Positions 44,343 through 53,479 of a stretch of DNA of 57,682 nt are shown here, piece after piece. Both the position numbers and the translations under genes were made by a program. The DNA is from Desulfocapsaceae bacterium. GTDB taxonomy: Bacteria > Desulfobacterota > Desulfobulbia > Desulfobulbales > Desulfocapsaceae. Under the pieces are notes generated by a model. It was given only the letters and a program-made list of their open reading frames with translations. It made no database searches and was not told the DNA's origin. The stretch covers positions 1 to 57,682 of the forward strand of contig JAUSAB010000079.1 of the NCBI GenBank assembly GCA_030653035.1, written 5' to 3'. Positions within the stretch are counted from its first letter, which is position 1. Each line of letters begins with the position of its first letter.

Positions 44343-44395
44343 TTACTGAAGAGCGTTTTTTACCCTCCGGTTTAATAACCGGTTCAGGATAAGAT

Positions 44396-46801
44396 ATGAA
44401 AGAAATAGAGACAAAACTGTATCCACTCATGCCTCTGCGTGACATTGTCATCTTCCCCCACATGGTTGCTCCTTTAGTGGTGGGAAGAACGCGGTCAATC
44501 GAGGCATTGGAAGATGCCATGGAAAAGAGAACCGAGATCTTCTTAGTGACTCAAAAGGACTCAAAGGTCGATGATCCAACCGAGAAAGAGATAAATACAG
44601 TTGGAACTTTGGCGGTAGTGATGCAGCTTCTGCGCCTGCCGGATGGGACTATCAAGGCCCTGGTGGAAGGAAAACAACGAGCGAAAATCGTTTCTTTTGT
44701 CGCCAGCACAGCCTTTTCACAGGTAGAGGTACAGGAATTGCCGGAGACGGAAGAGACTAGCGGCCAGATCCTTGCCTATGACCGGGAATTGCGCAAGATC
44801 TTTGCTGAGTTCTGTGAAACGACCAAAAAGCTCCCCAAGGAAGTGGTAAAATCTGTCAATAATATCGAGAAATCCAGTAAACTTGTTGATGTAATCTGTG
44901 CCCATTTGCCGCTGAAGACTGAAGAAAAACAAGCGATTCTGGAGTGTGATTCGCTGGCGCTACGAATGGAGAAGGTCATGGAGTTTATCCAGCGGGAGAT
45001 TGAAGTCTCTGAGCTGGAAAGGGATATCAATGAAAAGGTAAAAAAACGCATGGGCAAGATCCAGCGTAATTATTATCTTGGCGAGAAGGCCCGGGTGATT
45101 CAGCGGGAGATGGGGCAGAATGAAGACGGTCTCGATGAGATTGCCGAGCTTGAGGAGACCGTTAAAAAGAAAGATCTGCCTGCTGTTGCCCGGGACAAGG
45201 CAGTAAAGGAACTAAAAAAACTCAGAAGCATGCCGCCGATGTCAGCTGAGACCACCGTCGTCAGGAATTACATCGATTGTATCGTCAGCTTGCCTTGGAA
45301 GAAGAAAACCAAGACTGCCATCGATATTAATAAGGCCGAGGTGATCCTCAATGAGGACCACTATGGGCTGGAAAAACCGAAAGAGCGAATTCTGGAGTAT
45401 CTTGCGGTTCAGGCCCAGGTGAAAAAGATCAGAGGGCCGATTCTCTGTCTGGTTGGGCCTCCTGGCGTTGGCAAGACCTCTATCTGTAAATCCATTGCCA
45501 GGGCCATGGGCCGCAAGTTTGTCCGGCTTTCCCTTGGCGGGGTGCGTGATGAGGCCGAGATACGTGGGCACCGGCGTACCTATATCGGCGCCATGCCGGG
45601 AAAGATCATCCAGTCCATGCAGAAGGCTGAGGTGGCCAATCCCGTGTTTTGTCTTGATGAGGTAGACAAGATGAGCACCGATTTCCGGGGCGATCCCTCT
45701 TCCGCGCTGCTGGAGGTCCTTGACCCCGAACAGAACAATACCTTTAACGACCATTATCTGGATCTTGATTATGATCTCTCTGAGGTTTTTTTTATCACCA
45801 CGGCCAACAATCTGCATGGCATTCCTGTGCCTTTGCAAGACAGGATGGAGATTATCCGCCTGAACGGCTATACCGAGGGCGAAAAGCAGAAGATCGCCGA
45901 AGGGTATCTGATTCCTAAACAGCTTGAGGCCAATGGCTTTAAACCCGGTGATATCCAGATTACTGATGGCGGGATCCTCGAGTTGATCCGACGTTATACC
46001 AGAGAGGCCGGGGTCAGGAGTCTGGAGCGGAATCTTGCCTCTCTCTGCCGGAAGATTGCCCGGGATCGGTTGAAGAAAAAACTGAAAGACAAACATTACC
46101 GAATTACTGCCCAGTCTGTCCTGAAATATCTGGGAACTCCAGTGTATCGATTTGGTCTAGCGGAAGAGCGTGATGAAATAGGACTTACCACTGGACTGGC
46201 CTGGACCGAAGTGGGTGGAGAGTTATTGCAGATTGAGGCCACCCTGATGCCGGGAACCGGTAAGCTGACCATCACCGGCAAGCTGGGTGATGTGATGCAG
46301 GAATCTGCCCAGGCGGCCTTGAGTTATGTACGTTCCCGGGCCCTGCGTTTAGGACTGGAAACAGATTTTTATCAGAAGTTGGACATTCATATCCATGTCC
46401 CGGAAGGGGCTATCCCTAAAGATGGACCATCGGCCGGGATCACTATTGCCACCACCCTGGTATCGGCATTGCTCAAGGCCCCGGTGCGCCATGAAATTGC
46501 CATGACCGGTGAGATTACCCTCAGGGGGCGGATTCTGCCCATCGGGGGCTTAACGGAAAAACTGCTGGCCGCCAAACGGGGCAATATCACCCATGTCCTG
46601 ATCCCCAAGGATAATGAGCGGAATCTGGCAGATGTCCCGGCCAATATCAGAAAGAGCCTGGTGATCGAGTGTATGGAGCATGTAGATGATGTCCTGGAGC
46701 GGGCCATTGTCCTCAAGGAGGGAGAAACGCTTTTCAAAGACCTTCCGGTTCCAGTTGTCTATGGCGAGATAGCGTTACCTGTAGATAATAGCCACCATTG
46801 A
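44396..46801 (+). CDS. lon: ATP-dependent protease Lon (LonA)
   Basis: The 801-residue protein has the N-terminal LON substrate domain (LYPLMPLRDIVIFPHMVAPL), a coiled-coil, AAA+ module with Walker A GPPGVGKT near residue 352, and the C-terminal protease with Ser in PKDGPSAGITIA (about 677) and Lys near 720. It degrades misfolded and regulatory proteins. It is the last protein gene of the tig-clp-lon cluster. Confidence 0.97.
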   Translation: MKEIETKLYPLMPLRDIVIFPHMVAPLVVGRTRSIEALEDAMEKRTEIFLVTQKDSKVDDPTEKEINTVGTLAVVMQLLRLPDGTIKALVEGKQRAKIVSFVASTAFSQVEVQELPETEETSGQILAYDRELRKIFAEFCETTKKLPKEVVKSVNNIEKSSKLVDVICAHLPLKTEEKQAILECDSLALRMEKVMEFIQREIEVSELERDINEKVKKRMGKIQRNYYLGEKARVIQREMGQNEDGLDEIAELEETVKKKDLPAVARDKAVKELKKLRSMPPMSAETTVVRNYIDCIVSLPWKKKTKTAIDINKAEVILNEDHYGLEKPKERILEYLAVQAQVKKIRGPILCLVGPPGVGKTSICKSIARAMGRKFVRLSLGGVRDEAEIRGHRRTYIGAMPGKIIQSMQKAEVANPVFCLDEVDKMSTDFRGDPSSALLEVLDPEQNNTFNDHYLDLDYDLSEVFFITTANNLHGIPVPLQDRMEIIRLNGYTEGEKQKIAEGYLIPKQLEANGFKPGDIQITDGGILELIRRYTREAGVRSLERNLASLCRKIARDRLKKKLKDKHYRITAQSVLKYLGTPVYRFGLAEERDEIGLTTGLAWTEVGGELLQIEATLMPGTGKLTITGKLGDVMQESAQAALSYVRSRALRLGLETDFYQKLDIHIHVPEGAIPKDGPSAGITIATTLVSALLKAPVRHEIAMTGEITLRGRILPIGGLTEKLLAAKRGNITHVLIPKDNERNLADVPANIRKSLVIECMEHVDDVLERAIVLKEGETLFKDLPVPVVYGEIALPVDNSHH

Positions 46802-46858
46802 TTTTTTTCTTGACGCCAGCCGGGGTTCTTGTTAAAAGATCTCCACGATTGATTGCGG

Positions 46859-46934
46859 GGGCGGTTAGCTCAGCTGGGAGAGCATCGGCCTTACAAGCCG
46901 AGGGTCACAGGTTCGATCCCTGTACCGCCCACCA
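46859..46934 (+). tRNA. tRNA-Val (anticodon UAC)
   Basis: A 76-base cloverleaf with encoded CCA. The acceptor GGGCGGT pairs with ACCGCCC. Anticodon stem TCGGC/GCCGA with loop CTTACAA gives UAC. The T-arm contains GGTTCGATCCC. Confidence 0.96.
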
Positions 46935-46963
46935 CTCAATTTTTAGTTTTTTTTCAGTGTTAT

Positions 46964-47040
46964 GGAGTGGTAGTTCAGTTGGTTAGAATGCCGGCCTGTC
47001 ACGCCGGAGGTCGCGGGTTCGAGCCCCGTCCGCTCCGCCA
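46964..47040 (+). tRNA. tRNA-Asp (anticodon GUC)
   Basis: A 77-base cloverleaf with encoded CCA. The acceptor GGAGTGG pairs with CCGCTCC. Anticodon stem CCGGC/GCCGG with loop CTGTCAC gives GUC. An integrase remnant begins about 180 bases downstream, so the 3' end of this tRNA was probably an attachment site. Confidence 0.96.
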
Positions 47041-47075
47041 ATTCGTTGTCCAAGCAAGTCAAAATACGTCTTAAG

Positions 47076-47109
47076 ACCCGCTCACCTACAAGGTTTGCGG
47101 GTTTTTTTA
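47076..47109 (+). terminator. Rho-independent terminator after the tRNA pair
   Basis: ACCCGC (47076-47081) pairs with GCGGGT (47097-47102), followed by seven T residues. It lies 36 bases after tRNA-Asp and ends the tRNA-Val/tRNA-Asp transcript. Confidence 0.75.
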
Positions 47110-47223
47110 TGTCCAGCACCGTCCAATAAAATCCATTGCAAATCAATTCTTATCAGGGAAGGATTATGGGTAAAAGCAATATCCGCAAGAACCTCTACCC
47201 ACATAGGTACCAACATGCCGTAA

Positions 47224-47505
47224 GTATGGAAAAATCTTCCATCTAAACTTGCTGTCAAGAATGCAAAGCCAAAAGACAAGGCTTACAAGCTGCGAGACGG
47301 CGAAGGACTTTTTCTCGTTGTTGAGGTTGCAGGAAAGAAGTGGTGGAAGCTTAGGGGTACATTCGCACCAAAAGAAACATCCTTTTCTTTTGGTGAATAC
47401 TCCGTCCGTTACCCTCGCACAAGTACTGGTAAAACGAAATAAGGTAAACAGTCGCATCGCAAACCATATAAACCCTGATGCGATGCCGAAATCTGACCTT
47501 ACCTT
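47224..47505 (+). pseudogene. Remnant of a P4-type tyrosine recombinase (integrase) N terminus
   Basis: In one frame (from 47224) the sequence reads KLAVKNAKPKDKAYKLRDGE, then GLFLVVEVAGKKWWKLRGTF and SFSFGEY. This is the arm-binding N-terminal domain of P4-like integrases, whose consensus runs NAKPKDKPYKLSDGGGL. After GEY one extra T (near 47402) shifts the frame, and the +2 frame continues PSVTLAQVLVKRNKVNSRIA with HINPDA, the expected continuation. There is no start codon, and the catalytic domain is absent. These integrases insert at tRNA 3' ends, and tRNA-Asp lies just upstream. A clear relic of a lost or decayed genomic island. Confidence 0.75.
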
Positions 47506-47668
47506 GTCTTCCGGGGAAAGGATTTTTCCTCTAAGCCCGTCCGACTTTCACATTTTTTCATTATTCCAGCAGGCAGATTAACCAGACAACATTGATTAAT
47601 CCAAAAACGGCAGTTGGATAGAATGATTTTGCAATAACTTCTTACATGGCCAGATTTTCCCCTCTCCC

Positions 47669-47762
47669 CACCCTCTCCCAAAAGGAGAGGGTGATTTCAC
47701 CCTTGTCCCTAAGGGACAAGGGCTGGAGATGAGGGGGAGCGGCAGTTACTAAGTAACTGCCG
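47669..47762. repeat. Cluster of three palindromes
   Basis: Three hairpins lie in tandem: CACCCTCTCC/GGAGAGGGTG (47669-47693), CCCTTGTCCC/GGGACAAGGG (47700-47722) and CGGCAGTTACT/AGTAACTGCCG (47740-47762). The first two resemble dispersed intergenic palindromic repeats seen in many genomes. The third is followed by TTTT on the plus strand and might terminate transcription. It lies between the integrase relic and the minus-strand secreted-protein genes. Confidence 0.65.
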
Positions 47763-47797
47763 TTTTCAAGTTAATAGTTGTTGGACGGCAGTGTATG

Positions 47798-48187
47798 TCA
47801 ATCATCGCCTTCGTCATCGTCATCGTCATCGTGATCGTCATCATCGTTAGTGACAGTGTAAGTGGTGTCGCAGTAATTCTTCAGGTTTACTTTCGAATTC
47901 CAGTAGACCCCTGTCGCGTATTTTGGTGCAATCCAGGTGTATGTGACTTTCGTTGTGCTGTTTTTCGGCAAATAGACATCTTTCTTGCACAGATTAGCAA
48001 TTTTGGTGCCGGCCTGGTTATAAGCCCTTAACGTTACAGCTGCCTTACTGGTTGTACTTGTTTTATTTTGCACTGAAGCGGAAACGGTGGTGCTGGTGTT
48101 CGCCTTAATGGTACCTGCGGCCAAAGCCATGCCGGTTGCGGTGAAAACCAGGAGAAGAGCTAATGGGATAATTTTTGCCAGTTTCAT
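47798..48187 (-). CDS. Small secreted protein with Asp-rich C-terminal tail
   Basis: The 129-residue protein has a clear signal peptide (MKLAKIIPLALLLVF, cleavage after LAA near residue 24). A Thr/Ser/Val-rich, immunoglobulin-like beta domain follows (about 25-112, with two cysteines at CKK and YCDT). The tail is almost pure Asp with one His (DDDDHDDDDDDEGDD). The tail could bind calcium or other divalent cations, or be a low-complexity spacer. GGAGGA precedes the ATG. It is 69 bases downstream of a larger secreted protein gene on the same strand, probably one operon. No known family recognised. Confidence 0.75.
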   Translation of the reverse strand: MKLAKIIPLALLLVFTATGMALAAGTIKANTSTTVSASVQNKTSTTSKAAVTLRAYNQAGTKIANLCKKDVYLPKNSTTKVTYTWIAPKYATGVYWNSKVNLKNYCDTTYTVTNDDDDHDDDDDDEGDD

Positions 48188-48256
48188 GTTATATCCTCCG
48201 ATATAGAAAAAATATTTTCAGTTGTTGATTGCGATTGATTAGTTATCCACCTGAAA

Positions 48257-49723
48257 TCATAGGACAACCGTGTTAGGAGCCGTGATGGTAACAACAAAGT
48301 CTGTGGGTGAAGCTGTTCCGGGTTCCGTGGCGGCCGCGGTTGCGTCAAAGGTCGGGGTAAGGCGCAGGGTGAAATTGCTTCTAGCCACGGCGCCGATATT
48401 AAGGAAGGCATTGATATTGACGTTGGCAAAGTCATCAATCTCAGCTGGCAACCAGGCCGGATTGGCCTTGATAGCGGCAAGCTCGGTGGTGGTCAGGGCA
48501 ACGGGTTTGCGGATGTCGGTGCCGACCACGGCAGGGATATTCCAGGTGCCGTCGGCATTGGCGGTGATATTGACGGACTGTCTGTAGGTGACCCACGGGG
48601 CGTCACAGCCCAAGTTGTCCACACAGGCCTGGTTGCATGTGGCGGAAACAACTTTGGTCTGTCCGGCTGCTTCGTCAAAGTTGCCGGTACAGTTGGCCAT
48701 GAGGATGTTGTCGGTATAGACAATGTTATCAGAGTCAAAGTAGAGAGCGCCTTTCAAATGATTGGAAGGCAGCCATTCGCCCACGAGGTCCTTATGCACG
48801 GCAGACATATTTGAGGCAACGATGTGGGTCTGGTTAGCTGTCATCAGGAAGGTGGCGCGGACGTACGGGTTAAAATAACCGGAGGCAGTGTGATGTTTGT
48901 CAGGGGCACCGAAAAGTCCGTGGGCTATCAGGGCATCGAGCTCACCCTGTTTCAGGATGTCGCTGGTGACAGGCACGGTGTAGTTATAAGGCACGCCGCT
49001 GCGGGGGGCAAAGGCAAGCCCGTCATTGGCACCGGCCTCGGTGAAATTGCCGTTGGCGTCAAGGAACCCGATCTGCATTTTGAAGCCGGTTACCCGGGAG
49101 CCTGTCTGGTTGCCGTATTTCATGAGCAGCCTGTAAACTGTATTTGCACCGTTATCCTGAACATTGAAGGTCAGGTCAACCGGGGTGTCAAGCTTGTAGC
49201 TGACCACCTTGAAGCGCTTGCTGGACTGGAAGGGGTCGGAGCACTGTTTCTTGTCAATGCCCCACCAGTCGTTCATCTCGGTGATGTCATTGCCGGAGGC
49301 ATCAAGCACCACCGTTGAATCGGGGTTCCAGCCAGCGGACATGATACAGTTGTCTTGAGTAATGTCATCGCCGTTGACGATGGAAAGCCCGGGGCCCTGG
49401 GTGTCTCTCTCTTTCCAGGTCATGGCGCCGACCAGTGTGCCGGCTTGATTGTAAATTCCGCCTGATCCACCGGCATATTTGGCCCAGCCGCTCGGCATGA
49501 AGCCGCCAATGGAAACGGCGCCGGTGTTGGGATCGGTCAGATACCCAGGTGTGACATAGTTGTACTGGTCAAAAACAAAGCCCGGATCGGTGAGATAGGT
49601 AGGCGTGCGGGGCACGACATTGCTCTGGTCCCACCCGGTAATCAGTCCTGCCTCGGCTACACTGAATGTTGCCAGTGCACCCAGGGCAATTGCTGTAGAA
49701 ATCAGTTTCTTTGATGTCTTCAT
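48257..49723 (-). CDS. Secreted beta-rich protein, possibly choice-of-anchor F family
   Basis: The 488-residue protein has a signal peptide (MKTSKKLISTAIALGALATF, cleavage near AEA). The mature start is GLITGWDQSNVVPRTPTYL, and the protein is Gly/Asn/Thr-rich and beta-rich with several cysteines (DNCIMS, KQCSD, NCTGNF, CNQACVDNLGC). The GWDxSNV opening resembles choice-of-anchor F extracellular proteins from memory, but the C terminus shows no PEP-CTERM or LPXTG-like anchor. GGAGGA precedes the ATG. It is likely co-expressed with the Asp-rich protein gene downstream. The function is unknown; a surface or matrix role is plausible. Confidence 0.7.
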   Translation of the reverse strand: MKTSKKLISTAIALGALATFSVAEAGLITGWDQSNVVPRTPTYLTDPGFVFDQYNYVTPGYLTDPNTGAVSIGGFMPSGWAKYAGGSGGIYNQAGTLVGAMTWKERDTQGPGLSIVNGDDITQDNCIMSAGWNPDSTVVLDASGNDITEMNDWWGIDKKQCSDPFQSSKRFKVVSYKLDTPVDLTFNVQDNGANTVYRLLMKYGNQTGSRVTGFKMQIGFLDANGNFTEAGANDGLAFAPRSGVPYNYTVPVTSDILKQGELDALIAHGLFGAPDKHHTASGYFNPYVRATFLMTANQTHIVASNMSAVHKDLVGEWLPSNHLKGALYFDSDNIVYTDNILMANCTGNFDEAAGQTKVVSATCNQACVDNLGCDAPWVTYRQSVNITANADGTWNIPAVVGTDIRKPVALTTTELAAIKANPAWLPAEIDDFANVNINAFLNIGAVARSNFTLRLTPTFDATAAATEPGTASPTDFVVTITAPNTVVL

Positions 49724-50133
49724 TTTTCAATCCTCCGTCTTCCTTGATTAATCTTGAATGGCCCCACCCGATGAGACTATTCGTTGCGTAATTCTGTGCG
49801 GTTTCTTGATCCTTGGTAGTGCAGGAAAAGTGCCATAAAACGCAGAGAAAGACATTCGGCAGCAAAAGGCTGTCAACTCCATGTAATAACAGTGCTATTT
49901 TTTTAAATAATGTGGTTACCAGAAAATAAAATGGCGGGGAAAATTTCGATTGTCAGAAGCTGTTCACCAACTCACTATAATCTGGGGATCGATTTTCAAA
50001 AGAAAACGAGTTCGGAAATCAAGTTTGTGCGATGGGAATTCTGGATGGAGAAGATAGAGAGGGAGGGAAAGTAAAAGCTCTTTGTAGCAAAAATGAAAAG
50101 TCCTGCGTGGAAGGCTGTTACCAGATTGAGAGT
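49724..50133. other. Intergenic stretch of 410 bases
   Basis: It contains the upstream region of the minus-strand secreted-protein operon and the 3' flank of the diguanylate cyclase gene. I see no gene, strong hairpin or repeat here. Confidence 0.4.
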
Positions 50134-51807
50134 TTACACTTGATCTGGAGACGAAAAGATAAAGCGGTTACCGCCCTGAGCCTTGGCGGCGTACATGGCC
50201 ATGTCGGCATTTTTTATCAGATCGTCCGCACTGGTAATCCAAGGAGAGGAAAGACAGATACCGATACTGATCCCCAGGATGCTCTGGTTTCCCTGGATAA
50301 GGAATGGCTTGCCCATAATATCGAGAATCTTGGTGGCCACCATTGTGGCTTCACCGGCATCTTGAATCCTGCTCAGCAGGATGGCGAACTCGTCACCACC
50401 AAGCCTGGACACAGTGTCAGAGTCACGCACCGTCTCCTTCAGACGTCTTGCCACCTCTTGCAGGGCACAGTCTCCGGCCCCATGACCATACTTGTCATTG
50501 AGGGGTTTGAAGTTGTCGAGATCAAGATACAACAGGGCAAAGCGATGGCCATAACGCCTGGCCTCAGTTACGGTCACGGTCAGGCGGTCAAAAAAGAGAT
50601 TACTGTTGGGCAGACCGGTGAGTTTATCAAAGTTGGCCAGAAATTCCAGATTATCACGTTGTTTTTTTAGTTCGCTGATATCACGGGCCATACAGGAAAT
50701 ACCCTGCAGGGTGCCGTCGGGAAGATAGAGAGGGCTGGCTGAAAAAAACACCGGGACAGGCAGTTCATCATAGCCAATATAAAGGGCCTCAATATTAGCA
50801 ACGACTTTGCCCTCGAGAAACCCATAAAAGAGTGAATCGACAAGGGCCTTCTCCTGATGGCTGAAAATAGTCCGGAAGGAACGGCCTTCCAATTCTTCCT
50901 CCGAGAAATGCAGGAGACTTAGTGTCGCATGGTTGGCGGTTTTAATAGTCAGGTCGGAGTTTAAGATAATAAGCGAATCTGACATATTGTTGATGATATT
51001 ATCTACATAATTCCGAGAGACGGTTATGAGCTGAAGATCGTAAGTCATCTGCCAGAAGGATCTTGCCAGCCCCTGAATTTCATCTCCTCCTCGACTGCTC
51101 TGCGGTTTTTCGATAGTTCTGCCGCGACCAAAATCATCAATCATCATTTTTATTTTCCCAAGAGGGACAATGATTTCCCTATTGGCGAGCCAGTTAGCTA
51201 CCAGAACAGCTATCAGGAGAGACATGATAAAAACGATGGTGAGGAGCCGGGTGTGATAATCAATACGCTGCTTATTTTTCTCCAGATCCTCATTGATCAT
51301 CTCCTCCAGACTCCCGGCAACCTCTTTGAAATCGTTAGTAAGGCTGGCTTGTAGTTTTCCAAGCTGATGAATCTCGTTACGAAAGGCAAAGATATCAATC
51401 TGTTGCACCGCTTCTAAGTAATATTGAGAGGCCATGACGAAATAATTATTGTATTCATCCCGCAAGGAAAGGATCCGAGGACGGAGATCATTATGGTTGA
51501 CATCACCCAATTGTACCAGCCCATCCAGCAAGGGAGCTATCTGGCTATGAAGCAAATTGGCCTGGTGAACCTCTCCCTGCTCACCGGCGAGGAGGCCGTT
51601 TTCATACTCTTGACTCTGGGCGTTAAAGAGATTGTAAGCAAGAACCCCTTTGGAAAAGAGAGGCAAGTCGATCCTTTGTGTGTGAGTGATGAAGCTTGTA
51701 GTCTCGCTATTCACCCAGGTAGTAGCCAGAGTGGCAGCAAGATAACTCAGGAGGGCCACACTGCCACAAGCCCAAATTTTACAGCGAATATTGCAGAGGA
51801 TATTCAT
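50134..51807 (-). CDS. Membrane diguanylate cyclase (periplasmic sensor, HAMP, PAS, GGDEF)
   Basis: The 557-residue protein has a first transmembrane helix near residue 20, a helical periplasmic part to about 185 and a second transmembrane helix (IVFIMSLLIAVLVANWLA). A HAMP-like linker, a PAS domain (about 270-385) and a GGDEF domain follow. The active site RLGGDEFAILL is intact and is preceded by RDSD, the RxxD inhibitory site, so the enzyme should make c-di-GMP with product feedback. It is the last gene of a five-gene minus-strand operon, after a periplasmic binding-like protein that may feed it a signal. The PilZ proteins at 34449 and 35265 are possible readers. Confidence 0.9.
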   Translation of the reverse strand: MNILCNIRCKIWACGSVALLSYLAATLATTWVNSETTSFITHTQRIDLPLFSKGVLAYNLFNAQSQEYENGLLAGEQGEVHQANLLHSQIAPLLDGLVQLGDVNHNDLRPRILSLRDEYNNYFVMASQYYLEAVQQIDIFAFRNEIHQLGKLQASLTNDFKEVAGSLEEMINEDLEKNKQRIDYHTRLLTIVFIMSLLIAVLVANWLANREIIVPLGKIKMMIDDFGRGRTIEKPQSSRGGDEIQGLARSFWQMTYDLQLITVSRNYVDNIINNMSDSLIILNSDLTIKTANHATLSLLHFSEEELEGRSFRTIFSHQEKALVDSLFYGFLEGKVVANIEALYIGYDELPVPVFFSASPLYLPDGTLQGISCMARDISELKKQRDNLEFLANFDKLTGLPNSNLFFDRLTVTVTEARRYGHRFALLYLDLDNFKPLNDKYGHGAGDCALQEVARRLKETVRDSDTVSRLGGDEFAILLSRIQDAGEATMVATKILDIMGKPFLIQGNQSILGISIGICLSSPWITSADDLIKNADMAMYAAKAQGGNRFIFSSPDQV

Positions 51808-51815
51808 GCCAAGAC

Positions 51816-52262
51816 CTACTGGAGAATTGAGACTACCTTTACTGCCAGGGTTACCGCATCAGGACTGACATAGCTGATACTGCCGACATGCTCGCCCACA
51901 AACGCAACAACATCTTTGTCCGTTTTGAATGTGGGGGGCGGAATACCCTGGCCACGAAATAACATTCGCTTGCGGAAGACTAAAAACTGCTGTGACGATC
52001 GTCTCAGGACGATATGGCTGAAAGAGTCATAAATCTTTGGATTTTCGTTAATCACCACACTAATATTTTTTCCATCAGGCCAGCTTCGTTGTTTATTCAA
52101 GAAGATGAGTTCTGCATCTTTGCGGCTGATGGTGGTCACATCATTACCAGCATTGACCACCAGTACAAAATTACCAGGTGGCTCTCCCCCCCCTGCCCCT
52201 ACGGCAAAGAGCCATAGAGCCATAATAAGGCAACCTGTTCTCTTTTTCAACATCATCGCCAT
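51816..52262 (-). CDS. Periplasmic phosphate-binding-like (PstS-like) small protein
   Basis: The 148-residue protein has a signal peptide (hydrophobic core CLIMALWLFAVGAGG). The mature part has FVLVVNAGNDVTTISRKDAE, LIFLNKQRSWPDGK and GSISYVSPDAV. This is the short PBP-like fold found next to sensor proteins rather than full PstS. It ends 9 bases before the diguanylate cyclase. It may bind a small anion and pass a signal to the cyclase or kinase. The ligand is unproven. Confidence 0.75.
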   Translation of the reverse strand: MAMMLKKRTGCLIMALWLFAVGAGGGEPPGNFVLVVNAGNDVTTISRKDAELIFLNKQRSWPDGKNISVVINENPKIYDSFSHIVLRRSSQQFLVFRKRMLFRGQGIPPPTFKTDKDVVAFVGEHVGSISYVSPDAVTLAVKVVSILQ

Positions 52263-52264
52263 GT

Positions 52265-53479
52265 TTAAAAGTTAAAAGAGAGTTTCAGAGCACCATACTG
52301 CCAGTAACGCTCAGTGCCCTGCGGATTGAAATATCCCGAGTAGAGAGCCGTACCGTCTACGGTGTGCCATTCGGCCTTAAAGGTCCAATTCTCAGCAATC
52401 TCATAGCGCAGAGATGCTGCCAGGTCCTTACGCCAAGGGTAGAGGTTCTGGGAGCCTGCGGATTCATGGTGATTGTTTTTAAGTCGATAATACTCATCAT
52501 AGAGCAGGGAAAAGGTCAATGCCTCAATGGGGGAGTAACTCAGGAGCATATACCAGGCCTGGGAAGGGCCATCCAATGTTGTGACCTGGAACTGCTCCTG
52601 CCTGCGGTCAGTCTCACTATATTCGGCAGTCCAACTAAATTCTTTCCAGGAATATTCAAGAGAGGCGACAACCTTGCTTTTTATTCGCAGACTGCTCACC
52701 TGGTATTCATTGAGCCACGATTCGTCATCCAGTACCAATAAAGTCATGGCCCCGCGCAGTCCTTTGAGGGTGGGGTTAAAAAACAGGGCAGCACCATAGG
52801 CATAATTATTCTGTCGATCCAGATCCTCGGTGCTGAGAAACAACGAATATAGCTTATTGTAACGATTGACAAACTCGGTGGAAGCAAGGGTAGCCAAAGC
52901 ATCATCTTCATACTGAATGCGACCGCCAAAGAGCTGGTAATCGATGTCCCCCCATTTACTCAGGAGCAGATTGCCATACATATCACCGCCCCAAAGGGCT
53001 TGCCAGGAATCACGAAATGTCTCGTCATAAATGGATTGAGGAAGAAAGATGAGAGGACGCAGGAAGTCACAATCACGCTCCATATTATAAAGGCCCATGG
53101 GCATCTTCACCTTGCCCAGCCGCACCCCAAAGGGGTCGGAAAAATGATAATCAGCCACCAGCCAATCGGCGCGGACTGTACCTGTGCTTGCTGCCGGCAA
53201 ATTACAATAAAGGGCCTGCCCGCCCAAACGCAACTTATCCGTAAGGTTGGCATTGATATTGATGCCTATTTCAGTGAGGCGAAAGGTGCCATCCATGGTA
53301 TCCCCGAGAAAATTATTGTTTACACTCTCCATGTATCCCTGGGTCAAAAAGCCGTGCAACTGTACCTTGTCACCTGCTAAATCAATGGCTCGGAGTGATG
53401 TCGGCAACAGTAGACAGAAAAGGGTCGCAAGGAATAAAACCTGTGCCCTTACAGATGGAAAAGAGGAAGAAGACATCAA
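52265..53479 (-). CDS. Outer-membrane porin-like beta-barrel protein
   Basis: The 404-residue protein has a signal peptide and a mature start (IDLAGDKVQLHGFLTQGYME) typical of porins with an early beta strand. It has many aromatic-girdled strands and the terminal LKLSFNF. It could be an anion or substrate-specific channel. The start overlaps the upstream regulator stop by 4 bases, and the binding-protein gene follows after 2 bases, so channel and binding protein are tightly coupled. Confidence 0.82.
   Translation of the reverse strand: MMSSSSFPSVRAQVLFLATLFCLLLPTSLRAIDLAGDKVQLHGFLTQGYMESVNNNFLGDTMDGTFRLTEIGININANLTDKLRLGGQALYCNLPAASTGTVRADWLVADYHFSDPFGVRLGKVKMPMGLYNMERDCDFLRPLIFLPQSIYDETFRDSWQALWGGDMYGNLLLSKWGDIDYQLFGGRIQYEDDALATLASTEFVNRYNKLYSLFLSTEDLDRQNNYAYGAALFFNPTLKGLRGAMTLLVLDDESWLNEYQVSSLRIKSKVVASLEYSWKEFSWTAEYSETDRRQEQFQVTTLDGPSQAWYMLLSYSPIEALTFSLLYDEYYRLKNNHHESAGSQNLYPWRKDLAASLRYEIAENWTFKAEWHTVDGTALYSGYFNPQGTERYWQYGALKLSFNF

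Noticed and set aside
47530-47545. Possible attachment-site copy of the tRNA-Asp 3' end (GCCCGTCCG)
   Set aside because: Only nine bases match the tRNA and without the CCA end. It is likely chance.
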